Shown: positions 55,304 to 64,000, counted from the stretch's first letter. The stretch is 64,000 nt of DNA from Campylobacter mucosalis (GCF_013372205.1 NZ_CP053831.1:1178001-1242000), one strand, 5' to 3'. Program-made: numbers and translations. Notes: generated from the letters alone by a model not told the origin.

Positions 55304-55738
55304 TTATATCTTACTGCTTGATTCTATCACACTTTTAAAGATAGAACCTTTGCGAGAAAATGCGTTATCTAAAGCACTTAGCATAGTGTAGTTTTTGCTA
55401 AGCTCCGTCGTTTCTACGTCCAAATCAACGGTATTTGCGTCATTTCTAGCAGTATGACCATCTCTAAAAAATATACTAGCCATATCACTTCTAGGAAATT
55501 CTACTTTTTGCAAATGAGCCTCGTTAGTTTTTGCCAACTCTAGCTCTTTTTTATTTGAGCGATTGTAAATTTCGTCCGCTTTTTCTGACAACGCTTGTTC
55601 AAACCTAATATCCCTAGCCCTGTAAAAAGGAGTATCGATGTTTGCTATGTTGCTAGCTATTATCTTTTGGCGTAACTCACGTGCAGCCATAGCACTTTCA
55701 ACCAGCTTTTTTGATTTATATGTTTCTAAAACAAACAT
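55304..55738 (-). CDS. flgB: Flagellar basal-body rod protein FlgB
   Basis: A 144-residue FlgB with the rod signature IIASNIANIDTPFYRARDIR and a C-terminal helix. It forms the innermost rod. The ATG at 55738 has AAGGAG upstream and a sigma-54 promoter lies 31-48 bases before it. First gene of flgB-flgC-fliE-PBP. Confidence 0.95.
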   Translation of the reverse strand: MFVLETYKSKKLVESAMAARELRQKIIASNIANIDTPFYRARDIRFEQALSEKADEIYNRSNKKELELAKTNEAHLQKVEFPRSDMASIFFRDGHTARNDANTVDLDVETTELSKNYTMLSALDNAFSRKGSIFKSVIESSSKI

Positions 55739-55768
55739 TGTAAAAACTCCTTAAATTTCCCAATATAT

Positions 55769-55786
55769 AAGCAATAATCGTTCCAA
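55769..55786 (-). promoter_or_regulatory. Sigma-54 promoter for flgB
   Basis: The minus strand reads TTGGAACGATTATTGCTT (55786 to 55769). GG and GC are separated by 10 bases, as in the -24/-12 consensus TGGCAC-N5-TTGC. RpoN control of early rod genes is established in C. jejuni, so this fits. It places flgB-flgC-fliE and probably the transpeptidase under FlgS/FlgR. Confidence 0.8.
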
Positions 55787-55789
55787 AAT

Positions 55790-56398
55790 TTATTTTAACC
55801 CATAAACTCTTTTTAAATCATTTTGCATTTTTGTCATATCTATACCACCAAGATAATACTTAACACCAAATTTTCCAGTATCAATATCTGTTAAAACCTG
55901 ATATTCGCCATTTTTTAAAACCACTTTAAACGGCAAGGCTATCTCACGTTTATAATCTATATCCTTAACGATCTGCTCTGCTATGCGGTCGTTTATTTCT
56001 TGGTTATTTGTGATAAAATAAAAAGCATTATACTTTTGAACAAATTCACTTTGAACATACTCATCTGTTACATTTTCAAAATGAGTAAGTGCTACTAGCA
56101 CAAATTTATCGGCATTATCTATCTGATACTGCATAATATTTGGTGCCTCTTTTTGGCAAGGTGGACAAAACGTGCCAAAAATATCTAGCATAAGAATTTT
56201 ATCCTCAGCACCTTTTAGGACAAATCCGCCATTTTTACGAACTAAAACCAGCTCTTTGCCACTTACGCCCTTTAAAACAATCTCCTCATTTTCGCCAAAA
56301 GGCTTAAATTTGGCGATTTTATCAGGCTTTGAGCTATCATCGCTACCACAACCAAATATAAAAAACAGAGTCGCCAGTAAAAGTAAAATTTTTCTCAT
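55790..56398 (-). CDS. Thioredoxin-fold lipoprotein
   Basis: A 202-residue protein with a signal peptide ending LLLATLFFIFGCGS (Cys17 as the probable lipid site, though -2 Phe is unusual). A thioredoxin-like domain carries CPPC in DIFGTFCPPCQKEAPNI (redox Cys about 77 and 80). It resembles TlpA/ResA-type periplasmic reductases that keep apocytochrome cysteines reduced; this role is inferred. Its 3' end lies 4 bases before the flgB promoter. It is 8 bases downstream of smpB. Confidence 0.85.
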   Translation of the reverse strand: MRKILLLLATLFFIFGCGSDDSSKPDKIAKFKPFGENEEIVLKGVSGKELVLVRKNGGFVLKGAEDKILMLDIFGTFCPPCQKEAPNIMQYQIDNADKFVLVALTHFENVTDEYVQSEFVQKYNAFYFITNNQEINDRIAEQIVKDIDYKREIALPFKVVLKNGEYQVLTDIDTGKFGVKYYLGGIDMTKMQNDLKRVYGLK

Positions 56399-56406
56399 TT
56401 TTTTCC

Positions 56407-56862
56407 TTATTTAAAATTTTTCAGAGCCGACCTAGCCTCTAAATCAGCCTGTTTTTTCTTTAAAATTTCGCGTTTATCGTGCAAATTTTTACCCTTTGCA
56501 AGAGCAATCCGAGCCTTTATGATATTTTTATCATTTAAATATAGCGAAAGTGCGACCATAGTAAGCCCGTCACGCGTAACACTACCAAAAAGTTTATCTA
56601 TCTGCTTTCTATGCATTAAAAGCTTTCTAGCAGCCCTTTCATCTGGGCGAAAGTGCGAATTTGTCGTTTCAAGGTGGCTAATATGTGCGTTTAATAAAAA
56701 TATCTCGCCCTTTATAACTCTAACAAAGCTGTCTTTTAAATTTGCCCGTCCAGCACGCAATGCTTTAACCTCGCTACCCTTTAAAACGACGCCAGATTCA
56801 AATGTTTCAAGAATAGTAAAATCGTGCAAGGCTTTTTTATTTCTAGCAAGTTCTTTAATCAC
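56407..56862 (-). CDS. smpB: SsrA-binding protein SmpB
   Basis: A 151-residue SmpB. It brings tmRNA to stalled ribosomes. The OB-fold core [19 protein letters not shown] and [20 protein letters not shown] and the basic tail [17 protein letters not shown] are conserved. It begins one base after ispE stops, in the conserved truB-csrA-ispE-smpB order. Confidence 0.96.
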   Translation of the reverse strand: MIKELARNKKALHDFTILETFESGVVLKGSEVKALRAGRANLKDSFVRVIKGEIFLLNAHISHLETTNSHFRPDERAARKLLMHRKQIDKLFGSVTRDGLTMVALSLYLNDKNIIKARIALAKGKNLHDKREILKKKQADLEARSALKNFK

Positions 56863-56863
56863 T

Positions 56864-57607
56864 CTAGCTCCTTACACAAAACACACTACTACCGCTACCG
56901 CTTAAAAATTTATCAGAATATTTTTGCATATCTTTATAAATTTTAAAACAAGGAGCGTAAAGGTCGTTTAACTGGCTATTTTTGTAGCTTTGAAGTAGCT
57001 CTGTGCTTGGTATACTTTTAATTTTATCTGTCAAATTTAAATCTATATTTTGCATAAAATTTGCTCTAAATTCCTTATAAACTAACGGCGTAGAGCAAAA
57101 AATATCTGGCGTAAAAACGTCAATATTAGGGATAGTGTCGCTAAATTCTACTATTTTTTCGCCTACGCCACTTACGTTTGCTGACTCAAAACCACTTAAA
57201 AAAAACGGTACGTCAGATCCTACTTTGGCACCTATTTTGCAAAGCTCTTCGCGTGATAGCTTGAGATTTAGCTCTTCATTTATCATTAGCAAAAATGTAG
57301 CTGCATTTGAGCTTCCACCGCCAAGTCCAGCACCCATTGGGATATTTTTTTTAAGAACTATTTTGTGAGATTTAAAAAACTCATCAAGCTCTGGCTTAAA
57401 CCCAGCTTTCTCAAGCTCACTCTTCGCCTTTAGTATGATATTATTTTCTATATTTTGGTTGCTATCAATCGCAAAATTTTCAGCCCTTTTAAACTCAATC
57501 TCATCAAAAAACTCTTTAAATAGCACAAATCTTGATACGATTTCGTGATAGTCGCCACGAGTACCGATAATTTTTAAAAAAATATTTAGTTTTGCAAAGC
57601 TTTTCAT
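56864..57607 (-). CDS. ispE: 4-diphosphocytidyl-2-C-methyl-D-erythritol kinase
   Basis: A 247-residue GHMP kinase, slightly short for IspE (usually 250-290), catalysing the ATP-dependent step in the MEP isoprenoid pathway. The GHMP motif [11 protein letters not shown] spans 90-100. The N-terminal [20 protein letters not shown] and C-terminal [14 protein letters not shown] are conserved. Its ATG overlaps the csrA stop. Confidence 0.95.
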   Translation of the reverse strand: MKSFAKLNIFLKIIGTRGDYHEIVSRFVLFKEFFDEIEFKRAENFAIDSNQNIENNIILKAKSELEKAGFKPELDEFFKSHKIVLKKNIPMGAGLGGGSSNAATFLLMINEELNLKLSREELCKIGAKVGSDVPFFLSGFESANVSGVGEKIVEFSDTIPNIDVFTPDIFCSTPLVYKEFRANFMQNIDLNLTDKIKSIPSTELLQSYKNSQLNDLYAPCFKIYKDMQKYSDKFLSGSGSSVFCVRS

Positions 57608-57834
57608 TTTTTAAATTTCTGCGAAAGCTCAGCCAAACTCTCGTCAGCAACGCTCACGTTTGCTTCTGTGTTTTTAGCCTTTATCTCATTTGCAAGCTCA
57701 CTACGTAAAACCATCATATTTTTGGGTGCTTCTATACCTATTTTTACGACGCCTTTGCCGATGCCTACAACAACGACTTTTATATCGTTGCCCAACAAAA
57801 TTTCTTCATTTTCTTTTCTTGAAAGTATTAACAT
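57604..57834 (-). CDS. csrA: Carbon storage regulator CsrA
   Basis: A 76-residue RNA-binding regulator. MLILSRKENEEILLGNDIKV and GIEAPKNMMVLRSEL are the conserved dimer/RNA surfaces. In Campylobacter it represses flagellin translation and is titrated by FliW; that link is established for C. jejuni and fits the nearby rod genes. It overlaps truB by 7 bases and ispE by 4. Confidence 0.97.
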   Translation of the reverse strand: MLILSRKENEEILLGNDIKVVVVGIGKGVVKIGIEAPKNMMVLRSELANEIKAKNTEANVSVADESLAELSQKFKK

Positions 57835-58646
57835 ATATCTACCTTATTTAAACAATATTTTATCTCATCGCCTATTTCAATTATGCTTATAAATTTATCA
57901 TAATTTAACAAATAAATCCCTTTTTCTTGCTTTTTAAAATTTAAAACAGTAAGTTTTTTGCCGTCAATAATATCTAAAACATCGCCAAAATATTCGTTTT
58001 GCTCTATTTCAAGGATATCTTTTGGGTTTAAAAATTTCTCATTTTCAAATCTAAATTTGCCCTCACTCTCTCTTTTTAACATCGTAAGAGTCGCGTCAAA
58101 TCCAAGCTTTTTAGCAAAAATTTCAGCATAAGAACGCACATATCCGCCCTCACTAAGAGAGATTTCAAAGGTTAAAAACGGATGAGAATAGTGCAAAATT
58201 TTCATATCAAAAACGGTCATCTTTTGCTGTTTTAGTTCAAAATTTACGCCACGTTTTGCAAGATTGTAAGCACGTTCGCCATTTATATTTTTTGCGCTAT
58301 ATCTTGGCGGGATAAAATCTATCTCGCCAAGCAAACTCTGCCTTACTATCTCAAGAGAGCTTGGTGCAAATGGCAAAATTTTCTGAACCTTTGTGATATT
58401 TTTATTATCCAAACTATCGCTACTAGCACCAATCCACATAGTTGCCGTGTAGACCTTTGGCGATTTTTTTAAAAACTGAAACAACCTAGTATAACTGCCA
58501 AAAGCAACGATGAGAGAGCCGCTGGCAAATGGATCTAGTGTGCCTGAATAGCCTGCTTTTTTAACGCCATATTTTCGCTTTAGGCGACTTAAAAACTGGT
58601 TTGAGCTAAGTCCAATAGGTTTATTTGCCACAAAAATGGCGTTCAT
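57828..58646 (-). CDS. truB: tRNA pseudouridine-55 synthase
   Basis: A 272-residue TruB. It makes pseudouridine 55 in the T-loop of tRNAs. The catalytic Asp38 is in YSGTLDPFASGSLIVAFG. Its start overlaps the uvrD stop by 4 bases and its end overlaps csrA. Confidence 0.96.
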   Translation of the reverse strand: MNAIFVANKPIGLSSNQFLSRLKRKYGVKKAGYSGTLDPFASGSLIVAFGSYTRLFQFLKKSPKVYTATMWIGASSDSLDNKNITKVQKILPFAPSSLEIVRQSLLGEIDFIPPRYSAKNINGERAYNLAKRGVNFELKQQKMTVFDMKILHYSHPFLTFEISLSEGGYVRSYAEIFAKKLGFDATLTMLKRESEGKFRFENEKFLNPKDILEIEQNEYFGDVLDIIDGKKLTVLNFKKQEKGIYLLNYDKFISIIEIGDEIKYCLNKVDIC

Positions 58647-60703
58647 ATCGCGTGTTCCACGAAGCTTGACATTATCTCTCTTGTGTTGCCACCAAAATTT
58701 ATTGTAAGTTTAAACTCTTTTTTAAATTTTGACACAGCAGTCACTCTGCCAATACCAAAAATTTTATGCTTTACTAAATCGCCTTTTTTATACTCGTTAC
58801 TTTGCTCAATCACAAGCGAACCGCCACTAAGACCTGCTTCGCTTAAAAAACGGCTCTTATTTAATCTAGTTCGTGAGCCTTTATAAAAACGAGAATTTGC
58901 AAAACTGAGTGTCAAATTTTTCTTAGCTCTTGTAATAGCAACGTAGGCGAGGCGTCTCTCCTCTTCTATGTCACTTCCGTCGCCAATAAGCGGGAAAAAG
59001 CCTTCCTCAAGCCCGATGACAAATAAGTTTTCAAACTCAAGCCCCTTACTTGCGTGAACGCTCATAATGCTTATGGCTTCATCGCTAATACCGTCTTGTT
59101 CGCTTGTAAGAGTGAGTTCATTTAAAAATTCCTCAAGCTCAAAGCTTGGATTTTGCTTTATCTGATCTTTAATCATTGCGTAAAATTCGTCAATATTTGC
59201 CACTCTTTCACTGCCATCTGGTAAACTTTCGTAGTATTTTTTGATACCAAAACCATCCTCAAGCTTATCTATCAACTCAAAAAGCGACTCCACGCCTTGC
59301 AAATTCCTAACTCCAGCTACAAATTCCATTAATGAGCTTTTGATTTTTTTACCAAAGACTTCGTCGTTTTCATCTATATTTGTAATCGCACTAAAGAGCG
59401 AAATTTTAGCGTCATACGCGAGTTTTTCAAGCTTTTCAAGGCTCACTTTGCCAAGACCACGCTTTGGTCTATTTATGATACGTTTTAGCGAAAAATCATC
59501 GTGCTCGTTAATAACTAACCTTAAATAGCTTATCACATCTTTAATCTCGGCACGCTCGTAAAATTTGACACCACCAACCATTTTATAAGGTATGCCCTCT
59601 TTTGCAAGCCCCTCTTCAAGCGACCTAGATAGTGCGTTTATGCGGTATAAAACGGCAATGTCAGCAGCCTTTACTCCGCTAGAAAGTAGCTGTTTTACCT
59701 GCTTTGCTATCTTTGCTGCCTCTATGCTCTCATCAAGGCTTTCTATAACGCCAACATCGCTTCCGTCGCCATTTACACTGATTAAATTTTTACCAAGTCT
59801 TCCCCTGTTGTGATCGATAAGCTCGTTTGCTGCTTTTAAAATTTGAGTACTTGAACGATAATTTTGCTCCAGACGAATAACTTTTGTATCTTTAAACCGA
59901 TCTTTGAAATTTAAAATATTTTCAACCCTAGCCCCACGCCAACCATAAATACTCTGATCATCATCTCCAACTACACATATATTTTCGTGCGTCATACAAA
60001 GCTTACGCAGGAGTTTATACTGCAAATCATTTGTGTCCTGATACTCATCGACCATTATGTATTTGTATCTATTTGAAATTTCCCTAGCCAAATTCTCATC
60101 AGCGTCTAAAATTTTATAGGTCAAAACAAGCAAATCATCAAAATCAACTAGGTTATTTTCCTTTATATACTCTTCGTATTTTTTATAAATCAACGCCACT
60201 TTCTCGTAGTAGCCATCATTTTGACTATCATTAAACAACCTTGAGTTACTTAAGACTTCATCAACGCCAATGAGTAAATTTTTAAAATTTGATATTTCGT
60301 TTGATAAAGCGGAGGTTGATATAGGGCTTTCAAAGCTCTTAATGATGCGCTTTTTATCGTCCGTATCAATGATAATAAAATTGTTTTTCCTACCCAAACG
60401 ATCGATATAAAATTTCAAAAACAAAAGTCCAAATTTGTGAAACGTGCAGAGTAATGGTGTATAATTTTTGCTTGATAACATTGCCATAGCTCTGCTTCTC
60501 ATCTCGTTTGCCGCTTTGTTTGTAAAGGTTAGAGTTAGCGTATTTGATGGATCTATGCCAACTTCGCCGATAAGATAAGCTAGGCGCGTTGTTATCGTCT
60601 TTGTTTTGCCACTTCCAGCACCAGCCAGTATGAGCATTGGTCCGTCTATGTGAGTAGCTGCCTCTTGTTGTGAACTGTTTAATGTTTTTAATAATTCTTG
60701 CAT
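58643..60703 (-). CDS. uvrD: UvrD/PcrA-type DNA helicase
   Basis: A 686-residue superfamily 1A 3'-5' helicase. Walker A is LAGAGSGKTKTITTRLAYLI (about 26-45), motif II VDEYQDTND, motif III GDDDQSIYGWRGAR and motif VI VAITRAKKNL. It unwinds DNA in repair and replication restart and removes RecA. ATG 60703 is at the operon head; the preceding region carries a hairpin from the next gene. Confidence 0.95.
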   Translation of the reverse strand: MQELLKTLNSSQQEAATHIDGPMLILAGAGSGKTKTITTRLAYLIGEVGIDPSNTLTLTFTNKAANEMRSRAMAMLSSKNYTPLLCTFHKFGLLFLKFYIDRLGRKNNFIIIDTDDKKRIIKSFESPISTSALSNEISNFKNLLIGVDEVLSNSRLFNDSQNDGYYEKVALIYKKYEEYIKENNLVDFDDLLVLTYKILDADENLAREISNRYKYIMVDEYQDTNDLQYKLLRKLCMTHENICVVGDDDQSIYGWRGARVENILNFKDRFKDTKVIRLEQNYRSSTQILKAANELIDHNRGRLGKNLISVNGDGSDVGVIESLDESIEAAKIAKQVKQLLSSGVKAADIAVLYRINALSRSLEEGLAKEGIPYKMVGGVKFYERAEIKDVISYLRLVINEHDDFSLKRIINRPKRGLGKVSLEKLEKLAYDAKISLFSAITNIDENDEVFGKKIKSSLMEFVAGVRNLQGVESLFELIDKLEDGFGIKKYYESLPDGSERVANIDEFYAMIKDQIKQNPSFELEEFLNELTLTSEQDGISDEAISIMSVHASKGLEFENLFVIGLEEGFFPLIGDGSDIEEERRLAYVAITRAKKNLTLSFANSRFYKGSRTRLNKSRFLSEAGLSGGSLVIEQSNEYKKGDLVKHKIFGIGRVTAVSKFKKEFKLTINFGGNTREIMSSFVEHAI

Positions 60704-60808
60704 ATTTTACTTTTTTTGTTGGAATTTATATTAGATTTTAACCAAAAAATCTTAAAAAGTTGATTAGGATTAGATGTTGTATTTAAAAATGATTTACTTT
60801 AAGTAAGT

Positions 60809-60831
60809 TTAACCCCAAATTTTGGGGTTAA
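60809..60831. terminator. Hairpin downstream of the second ComEA-like gene
   Basis: 11-bp arms TTAACCCCAAA and TTTGGGGTTAA surround one central base, 7 bases beyond the ComEA-like gene's stop. The following T-tract on the minus strand is poor, and a second small palindrome TTACTTTAAGTAA lies next to it, so termination strength is uncertain. Confidence 0.5.
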
Positions 60832-60837
60832 GTTGGA

Positions 60838-61209
60838 TTATTTTTTAAGCTCGTCTTTTAATTTTTTAGCTTCTTTTGCACTATCTTTTAGCTCAGATTT
60901 TTTCTTATCGATACTTTTTTGAGCTTTATCTTTTTTATTTTTTATAGCGTCTGTGTCTATACTTGTTTTTCCTGCTGTTGAAACATCGCCTTTAATTTTG
61001 TCAAACACTTTATCGCCTATACCATTTACATTTTTTAGCTCGTCTATGCTTTTAAATGGAGTGTTTTTTCTATGTTGTATGATAGCGTCAGCCTTTGCTT
61101 CGCCTATACCACTTATACTCATAAGCTCTTCTTTTGTAGCTGTGTTGATATTTACAACTGCAAACAAAGATGATACTGCCAACAAACTAGCAACTAAAAT
61201 TTTTCTCAT
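60838..61209 (-). CDS. ComEA-like DNA-binding protein with a basic tail
   Basis: A 123-residue protein with a signal peptide (about 1-18) and a ComEA double HhH: VNINTATKEELMSISGIGEA and LKNVNGIGDKVFDKIKGDV. The C-terminal third is a lysine-rich helical tail (about 83-123). Probably periplasmic and DNA-binding, a candidate for natural competence in Campylobacter. Single gene, flanked by terminators. Confidence 0.85.
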   Translation of the reverse strand: MRKILVASLLAVSSLFAVVNINTATKEELMSISGIGEAKADAIIQHRKNTPFKSIDELKNVNGIGDKVFDKIKGDVSTAGKTSIDTDAIKNKKDKAQKSIDKKKSELKDSAKEAKKLKDELKK

Positions 61210-61301
61210 TTTTTATCCTTTTGGATTGGTTTAAAGGTCTGATTGTATTTGAAAATTTTAAACGAAAAGTATATAAATAGATAATGTAGTAATAATTGAG
61301 C

Positions 61302-61324
61302 AAAAAGACCCAAAAGTGGGTCTT
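61302..61324 (-). terminator. Intrinsic terminator of the rplS operon
   Basis: On the minus strand AAGACCCA-CTTT-TGGGTCTT is followed by TTTTG: an 8-bp stem, 4-base loop and T-tract 6 bases after the rplS stop. It is the clearest intrinsic terminator in the window. Confidence 0.85.
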
Positions 61325-61329
61325 AAAAA

Positions 61330-61686
61330 TTATTTTCTTAACTCGCGAATTTTAGCCGCTTTACCACGTAAATCACGTAGGTAGAATAGTTTTGCACGGC
61401 GAACACGACCGCGTCTTAAAACAGCGATTTCTTCAATACTTTCGCTATAAATAGGGAATATTCTCTCAACACCAACGCTGTTTGCACCTATTTTTCTAAT
61501 AATAAACGTCTCGCCAGTACCACTGCCACGCCTAGCTATGCAGATACCTTCAAAGTTCTGAATTCTAGTCTTATCGCCCTCTTTAATGCGGATAGCAACA
61601 CGAAGTGTATCTCCTGCACGAAAATCAGGCACATTTTTGCTTGCAATTTGAGCATCTTCAAATGCTTGAATATATTTATTTCTCAT
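61330..61686 (-). CDS. rplS: 50S ribosomal protein L19
   Basis: A 118-residue L19, conserved: [38 protein letters not shown] and [20 protein letters not shown]. It sits at the 30S-50S interface. The start overlaps trmD by 4 bases; it ends the rpsP-khpA-rimM-trmD-rplS operon. Confidence 0.97.
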   Translation of the reverse strand: MRNKYIQAFEDAQIASKNVPDFRAGDTLRVAIRIKEGDKTRIQNFEGICIARRGSGTGETFIIRKIGANSVGVERIFPIYSESIEEIAVLRRGRVRRAKLFYLRDLRGKAAKIRELRK

Positions 61687-62384
61687 ATTTTTTCCTTGTT
61701 TGAGCTTAGTTTTTTATATAAGTCAGGACGAAAAAACTTCGTTTTGCAACGAGCCATATCGTTTTTTAAATCTCGGATTTTAGCGTGATTTCCCTTTAAA
61801 AACTCTGAAACGATACTAAAATTTTCAAAAACATTTGGTTTTGTAAAGGACGGAGCCTCTAAAATTCCATCCTCAAAACTCTCAACTTCAAGGCTCTCAT
61901 CATTACCCAAAACGCCTTTAATATTGCGTGAAATGGCGTCAGCAAGGCACAACGCACCAAGCTCGCCACCAGTTAAAATAAAATCGCCAATACTAAAAAC
62001 CTCGTCCGCCCACTTCTCAATCACTCGCTCATCAATGCCCTCATATCTGCCACAAACAAAGCAAATATGCTCTTTTTTAGCAAGTCTTTTGGCGTCATTT
62101 TGGCTAAATTTTTTACCAACTGGGGTTAAAAATACAAAATGAGTAGATTTGTTTGTAGATTTTATAAAATTTAGGGTGTCATTTAGCGGTTGCGGAGCGA
62201 TTAAAAGTCCAGCACCACCGCCAATCATATACTCATCAACCTTTTTATGTATATCAAGCGAAAAGTCGCGTGGGTTTATAAAATCAGTGGTTATTAGGTT
62301 CGCATTTTTTGCACGAGATAAAATTGAGTGGCTAAAATATGGGCTAATAAGCTCACAAAAGAGTGTTACGAAGCTAAATTTCAT
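61683..62384 (-). CDS. trmD: tRNA (guanine-N1)-methyltransferase
   Basis: A 233-residue TrmD. It methylates G37 next to the anticodon, preventing frameshifts. The SPOUT knot motifs [28 protein letters not shown] and [15 protein letters not shown] are clear. It begins 3 bases after rimM and overlaps rplS. Confidence 0.97.
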   Translation of the reverse strand: MKFSFVTLFCELISPYFSHSILSRAKNANLITTDFINPRDFSLDIHKKVDEYMIGGGAGLLIAPQPLNDTLNFIKSTNKSTHFVFLTPVGKKFSQNDAKRLAKKEHICFVCGRYEGIDERVIEKWADEVFSIGDFILTGGELGALCLADAISRNIKGVLGNDESLEVESFEDGILEAPSFTKPNVFENFSIVSEFLKGNHAKIRDLKNDMARCKTKFFRPDLYKKLSSNKEKI

Positions 62385-62387
62385 AAG

Positions 62388-62918
62388 CTAGGAATTTTCA
62401 AGTATCGCTTTGGAATTTTTTACAGAAATTTGCTTTAAATCTAAATCTACACTAACGATAAAATTATCAACGTAAGGGATAAAAAAGTGCTTTGCAAGTT
62501 TTAAATCCACCAAATTTTTTGCAGTCTTTACCTCTAAAAGGTGGTTGCTTGTGGTGTCATCTATATCGGTTACGACACCTAAAATTTCGTCATTTTCAAC
62601 GACATTAAGCCCGATGATATCAAAGTAAAAATACTCATTTTTTTTAAGCTTACAACTTTTTCTAGTAAGCTCTTTTGTTGTATAAAGCGTCTTGTTCGTA
62701 AGGGTTTTGGCTAAATCTACGTTTTCAAAGCCATAAAAAAGAGCGGTTGAGTTTGTCTTATCAAAATGTTTTATGACAAACTCCGCACCTTTTTCATCAA
62801 AAAATCTACTATCTTTTTTAAACTGCTCTATAAAATCGCTCTTATTGTGAAGCTTTAAATAGCCTTTTAGCCCGACACTTTTACCAAGAGTAGCGACCTG
62901 CACGAATTCGCTATTCAA
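62388..62918 (-). CDS. rimM: 16S rRNA processing protein RimM
   Basis: A 176-residue protein that binds S19 and helps 30S maturation. The N-terminal part is VATLGKSVGLKGYLKLHN, and a PRC-barrel domain contains EYFYFDIIGLNVV and FIPYVDNFI. It overlaps the KH protein gene by 8 bases. Confidence 0.95.
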   Translation of the reverse strand: MNSEFVQVATLGKSVGLKGYLKLHNKSDFIEQFKKDSRFFDEKGAEFVIKHFDKTNSTALFYGFENVDLAKTLTNKTLYTTKELTRKSCKLKKNEYFYFDIIGLNVVENDEILGVVTDIDDTTSNHLLEVKTAKNLVDLKLAKHFFIPYVDNFIVSVDLDLKQISVKNSKAILENS

Positions 62919-63153
62919 TTGATTTCACCGTTACTCTGTAACTTGTAGCGTCTTTTGCTTTGCATCCTATAATAACGGTTTTTATGGCATTTATCATCTT
63001 GCCATCTTTGCCGATGAGCTTACCTGTATCAACTTTATCAGCGTAAATTATAACTTCTACAAAATTTTCGCCAAGCTCAACACGCTCAATCTTGATTTTT
63101 TCTGGGTAATCAGCGATGAGCTTCGCGTATTCGTGTAAAAAATTTTCAACCAT
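62911..63153 (-). CDS. khpA: KH-domain RNA-binding protein (KhpA family)
   Basis: An 80-residue single KH domain with the RNA-binding loop GKDGKMINAIKT. KhpA-type proteins pair with Jag/KhpB and bind many RNAs. Its partner candidate jag is at 11862-12893. The ATG overlaps the rpsP stop by one base. Confidence 0.92.
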   Translation of the reverse strand: MVENFLHEYAKLIADYPEKIKIERVELGENFVEVIIYADKVDTGKLIGKDGKMINAIKTVIIGCKAKDATSYRVTVKSIE

Positions 63154-63380
63154 TATTTAGTAATTTGAGCGACTCTATCGCTTAATTTAGCACCAACGCT
63201 TTTCCAATAAGCTAATCTCTCAGCGTCAATCTTTACAATCTCTGGCTCAACCATAGGGTTGTAATAGCCGATACTCTCTATCCAGCCACTATCACGTCTT
63301 TTTCTGCTATCTGTTACAACTACACGATAAAATGGTCTTTTTTTACGTCCCATTCTAGTTAGTCTTACTACTGTTGCCAT
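63153..63380 (-). CDS. rpsP: 30S ribosomal protein S16
   Basis: A 75-residue S16 beginning [20 protein letters not shown], with [12 protein letters not shown] in the middle. It stabilises 30S assembly. ATG 63380 has AAGGAGAAA upstream. It lies 69 bases after ffh. Confidence 0.97.
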   Translation of the reverse strand: MATVVRLTRMGRKKRPFYRVVVTDSRKRRDSGWIESIGYYNPMVEPEIVKIDAERLAYWKSVGAKLSDRVAQITK

Positions 63381-63449
63381 ATCTTTTTCTCCTTGTTAAA
63401 TTTTATAAATAAGGCTTAAATTTAAGCGTTTTAACGCTCAAAGTTAAAC

Positions 63450-64000
63450 CTATCTAGGTCTATTTATATTTGCTTGGCTTAGCAAATTTGCAAGTCCCTG
63501 TGCTCCGCCCTTACCCGAAAATTTCTTAGCCAGTTTTGAAGCATTTTCAAACTGCTTTAAAAAGCGATTTACTTCAACTTGATTTAATCCAGCACCGGCT
63601 GCCAAACGGCGTTTTCGGCTGTTGTTTAAAAGCTCTGGATTTTCACGCTCTTTTTTTGTCATTGAGTTTATCATCGCTTTTATGTGAATTATCTCTTTTG
63701 AATTTTCAAGGTCTATATCTTTTATCTGATTTGCCATATTTCCAAGACCCGGTATCATACCAAGTAGTGATTTCATAGAGCCTAGCTTCTTAACGCTCTC
63801 CATTTGTTCTAAGAAGTCATTAAAATTAAACTGACCCTTTTTGATCTTTTGATTTAGCCTTTTTGCCTCTTTTTCATCAATTATCGCACTCGTTTTTTCA
63901 ACCAAAGTCGCCAAATCGCCTTCGCCCATAATTCTACTAACAATTCTATCAGGGATAAAGCTCTCTAAATCGGCAACTTTCTCACCAGTGCCGACAAAAC
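63450..64000 (-). CDS. ffh: Signal recognition particle protein Ffh (3' part, truncated by window edge)
   Basis: The minus-strand frame runs from the right edge to a stop at 63450 (about 183 codons). It shows the end of the GTPase domain (VGTGEKVADLESFIPDRIVS) and the M domain with LGSMKSLLGMIPGLGNMANQ, plus the RNA-binding helix-turn-helix (SRKRRLAAGAG). The SRP protein binds signal sequences and 4.5S RNA. The G-domain N-terminus is outside the window. Confidence 0.96.
   Translation of the reverse strand, partial: FVGTGEKVADLESFIPDRIVSRIMGEGDLATLVEKTSAIIDEKEAKRLNQKIKKGQFNFNDFLEQMESVKKLGSMKSLLGMIPGLGNMANQIKDIDLENSKEIIHIKAMINSMTKKERENPELLNNSRKRRLAAGAGLNQVEVNRFLKQFENASKLAKKFSGKGGAQGLANLLSQANINRPR

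Noticed and set aside
1-64000. tRNA, rRNA, prophage, insertion sequence or toxin-antitoxin genes
   Set aside because: All gaps are short and none shows a cloverleaf, rRNA sequence, transposase, integrase or recognisable toxin pair. A covariance-model search was not possible here.

Overview
The window looks like a chromosomal segment of a Campylobacter species. The AT-rich sequence, tight operons with 1 to 8 base ATGA or TAATG overlaps, a fused ResB-CcsA cytochrome c maturation protein, the block purH / TerB-DnaJ / purL / mnmE / jag / yidC / yidD / rnpA / rpmH, a sigma-54 promoter in front of flgB-flgC-fliE, and the order truB-csrA-ispE-smpB all point that way. From memory of C. jejuni, the blocks match its Cj0951-Cj0965, Cj0503-Cj0508 and Cj0525-Cj0528 gene runs, but they are joined in a different order and carry extra genes. 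This is therefore probably a non-jejuni species; the exact species cannot be fixed from the sequence. No rRNA, tRNA, CRISPR array, prophage or transposase gene was found.

Layout. 1-5.9 kb: the 5' part of ccsBA (minus strand, runs off the left edge), a divergent chemoreceptor with a c-type haem motif, and convergent purH. 5.9-15.2 kb: a minus-strand series of purine synthesis (purL, purH), protein quality control (SDH-type serine protease, TerB/J-domain protein), a quinone reductase, and the tRNA-modification / membrane-insertion / RNase P block down to rpmH. 15.3-20.1 kb: a divergent Fe-S uracil-DNA-glycosylase-like protein and a periplasmic protein, then an accessory patch holding a broken diguanylate cyclase, a YbgC thioesterase and an AT-rich trypsin-like protease that looks acquired. 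20.1-33.6 kb: a membrane protein, prmC, an M48 protease, two SNF-type sodium symporters, a BCCT transporter beside an alpha/beta-hydrolase remnant, Sel1 and ABC-F proteins, then MATE, GlpT and YgjP-like genes.

33.6-42.7 kb: a TAXI-type TRAP transporter, the agmatine-to-putrescine pair aguA/aguB separated by a CDF metal exporter, an amino-acid ABC transporter without a binding protein, and a cupin. aguA carries a tandem 93-bp repeat at its 3' end and a strong G-quadruplex motif in its leader. 42.7-50.2 kb: a phosphoethanolamine-transferase-like enzyme, a ComEA-like protein, PBP1A, Maf, a membrane protein and AlaS. 50.4-52.6 kb: a plus-strand oxidoreductase, ferrochelatase and a small helical protein. 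52.7-64 kb: a cell-division/flagellar block (PBP2/FtsI-like, fliE, flgC, flgB), a thioredoxin-like lipoprotein, smpB-ispE-csrA-truB-uvrD, another ComEA-like protein, and the ribosomal operon rplS-trmD-rimM-khpA-rpsP-ffh (ffh runs off the right edge).

Most of the window is ordinary core genome. The parts most worth a second look are the haem-motif chemoreceptor beside the cytochrome c maturation gene, the aguA tail repeat and G-quadruplex leader, the acquired protease and decayed cyclase patch at 17-20 kb, the protease/J-domain pair attached to purL, and the non-standard starts of rnpA (ATT) and the UDG-like gene (apparently leaderless).
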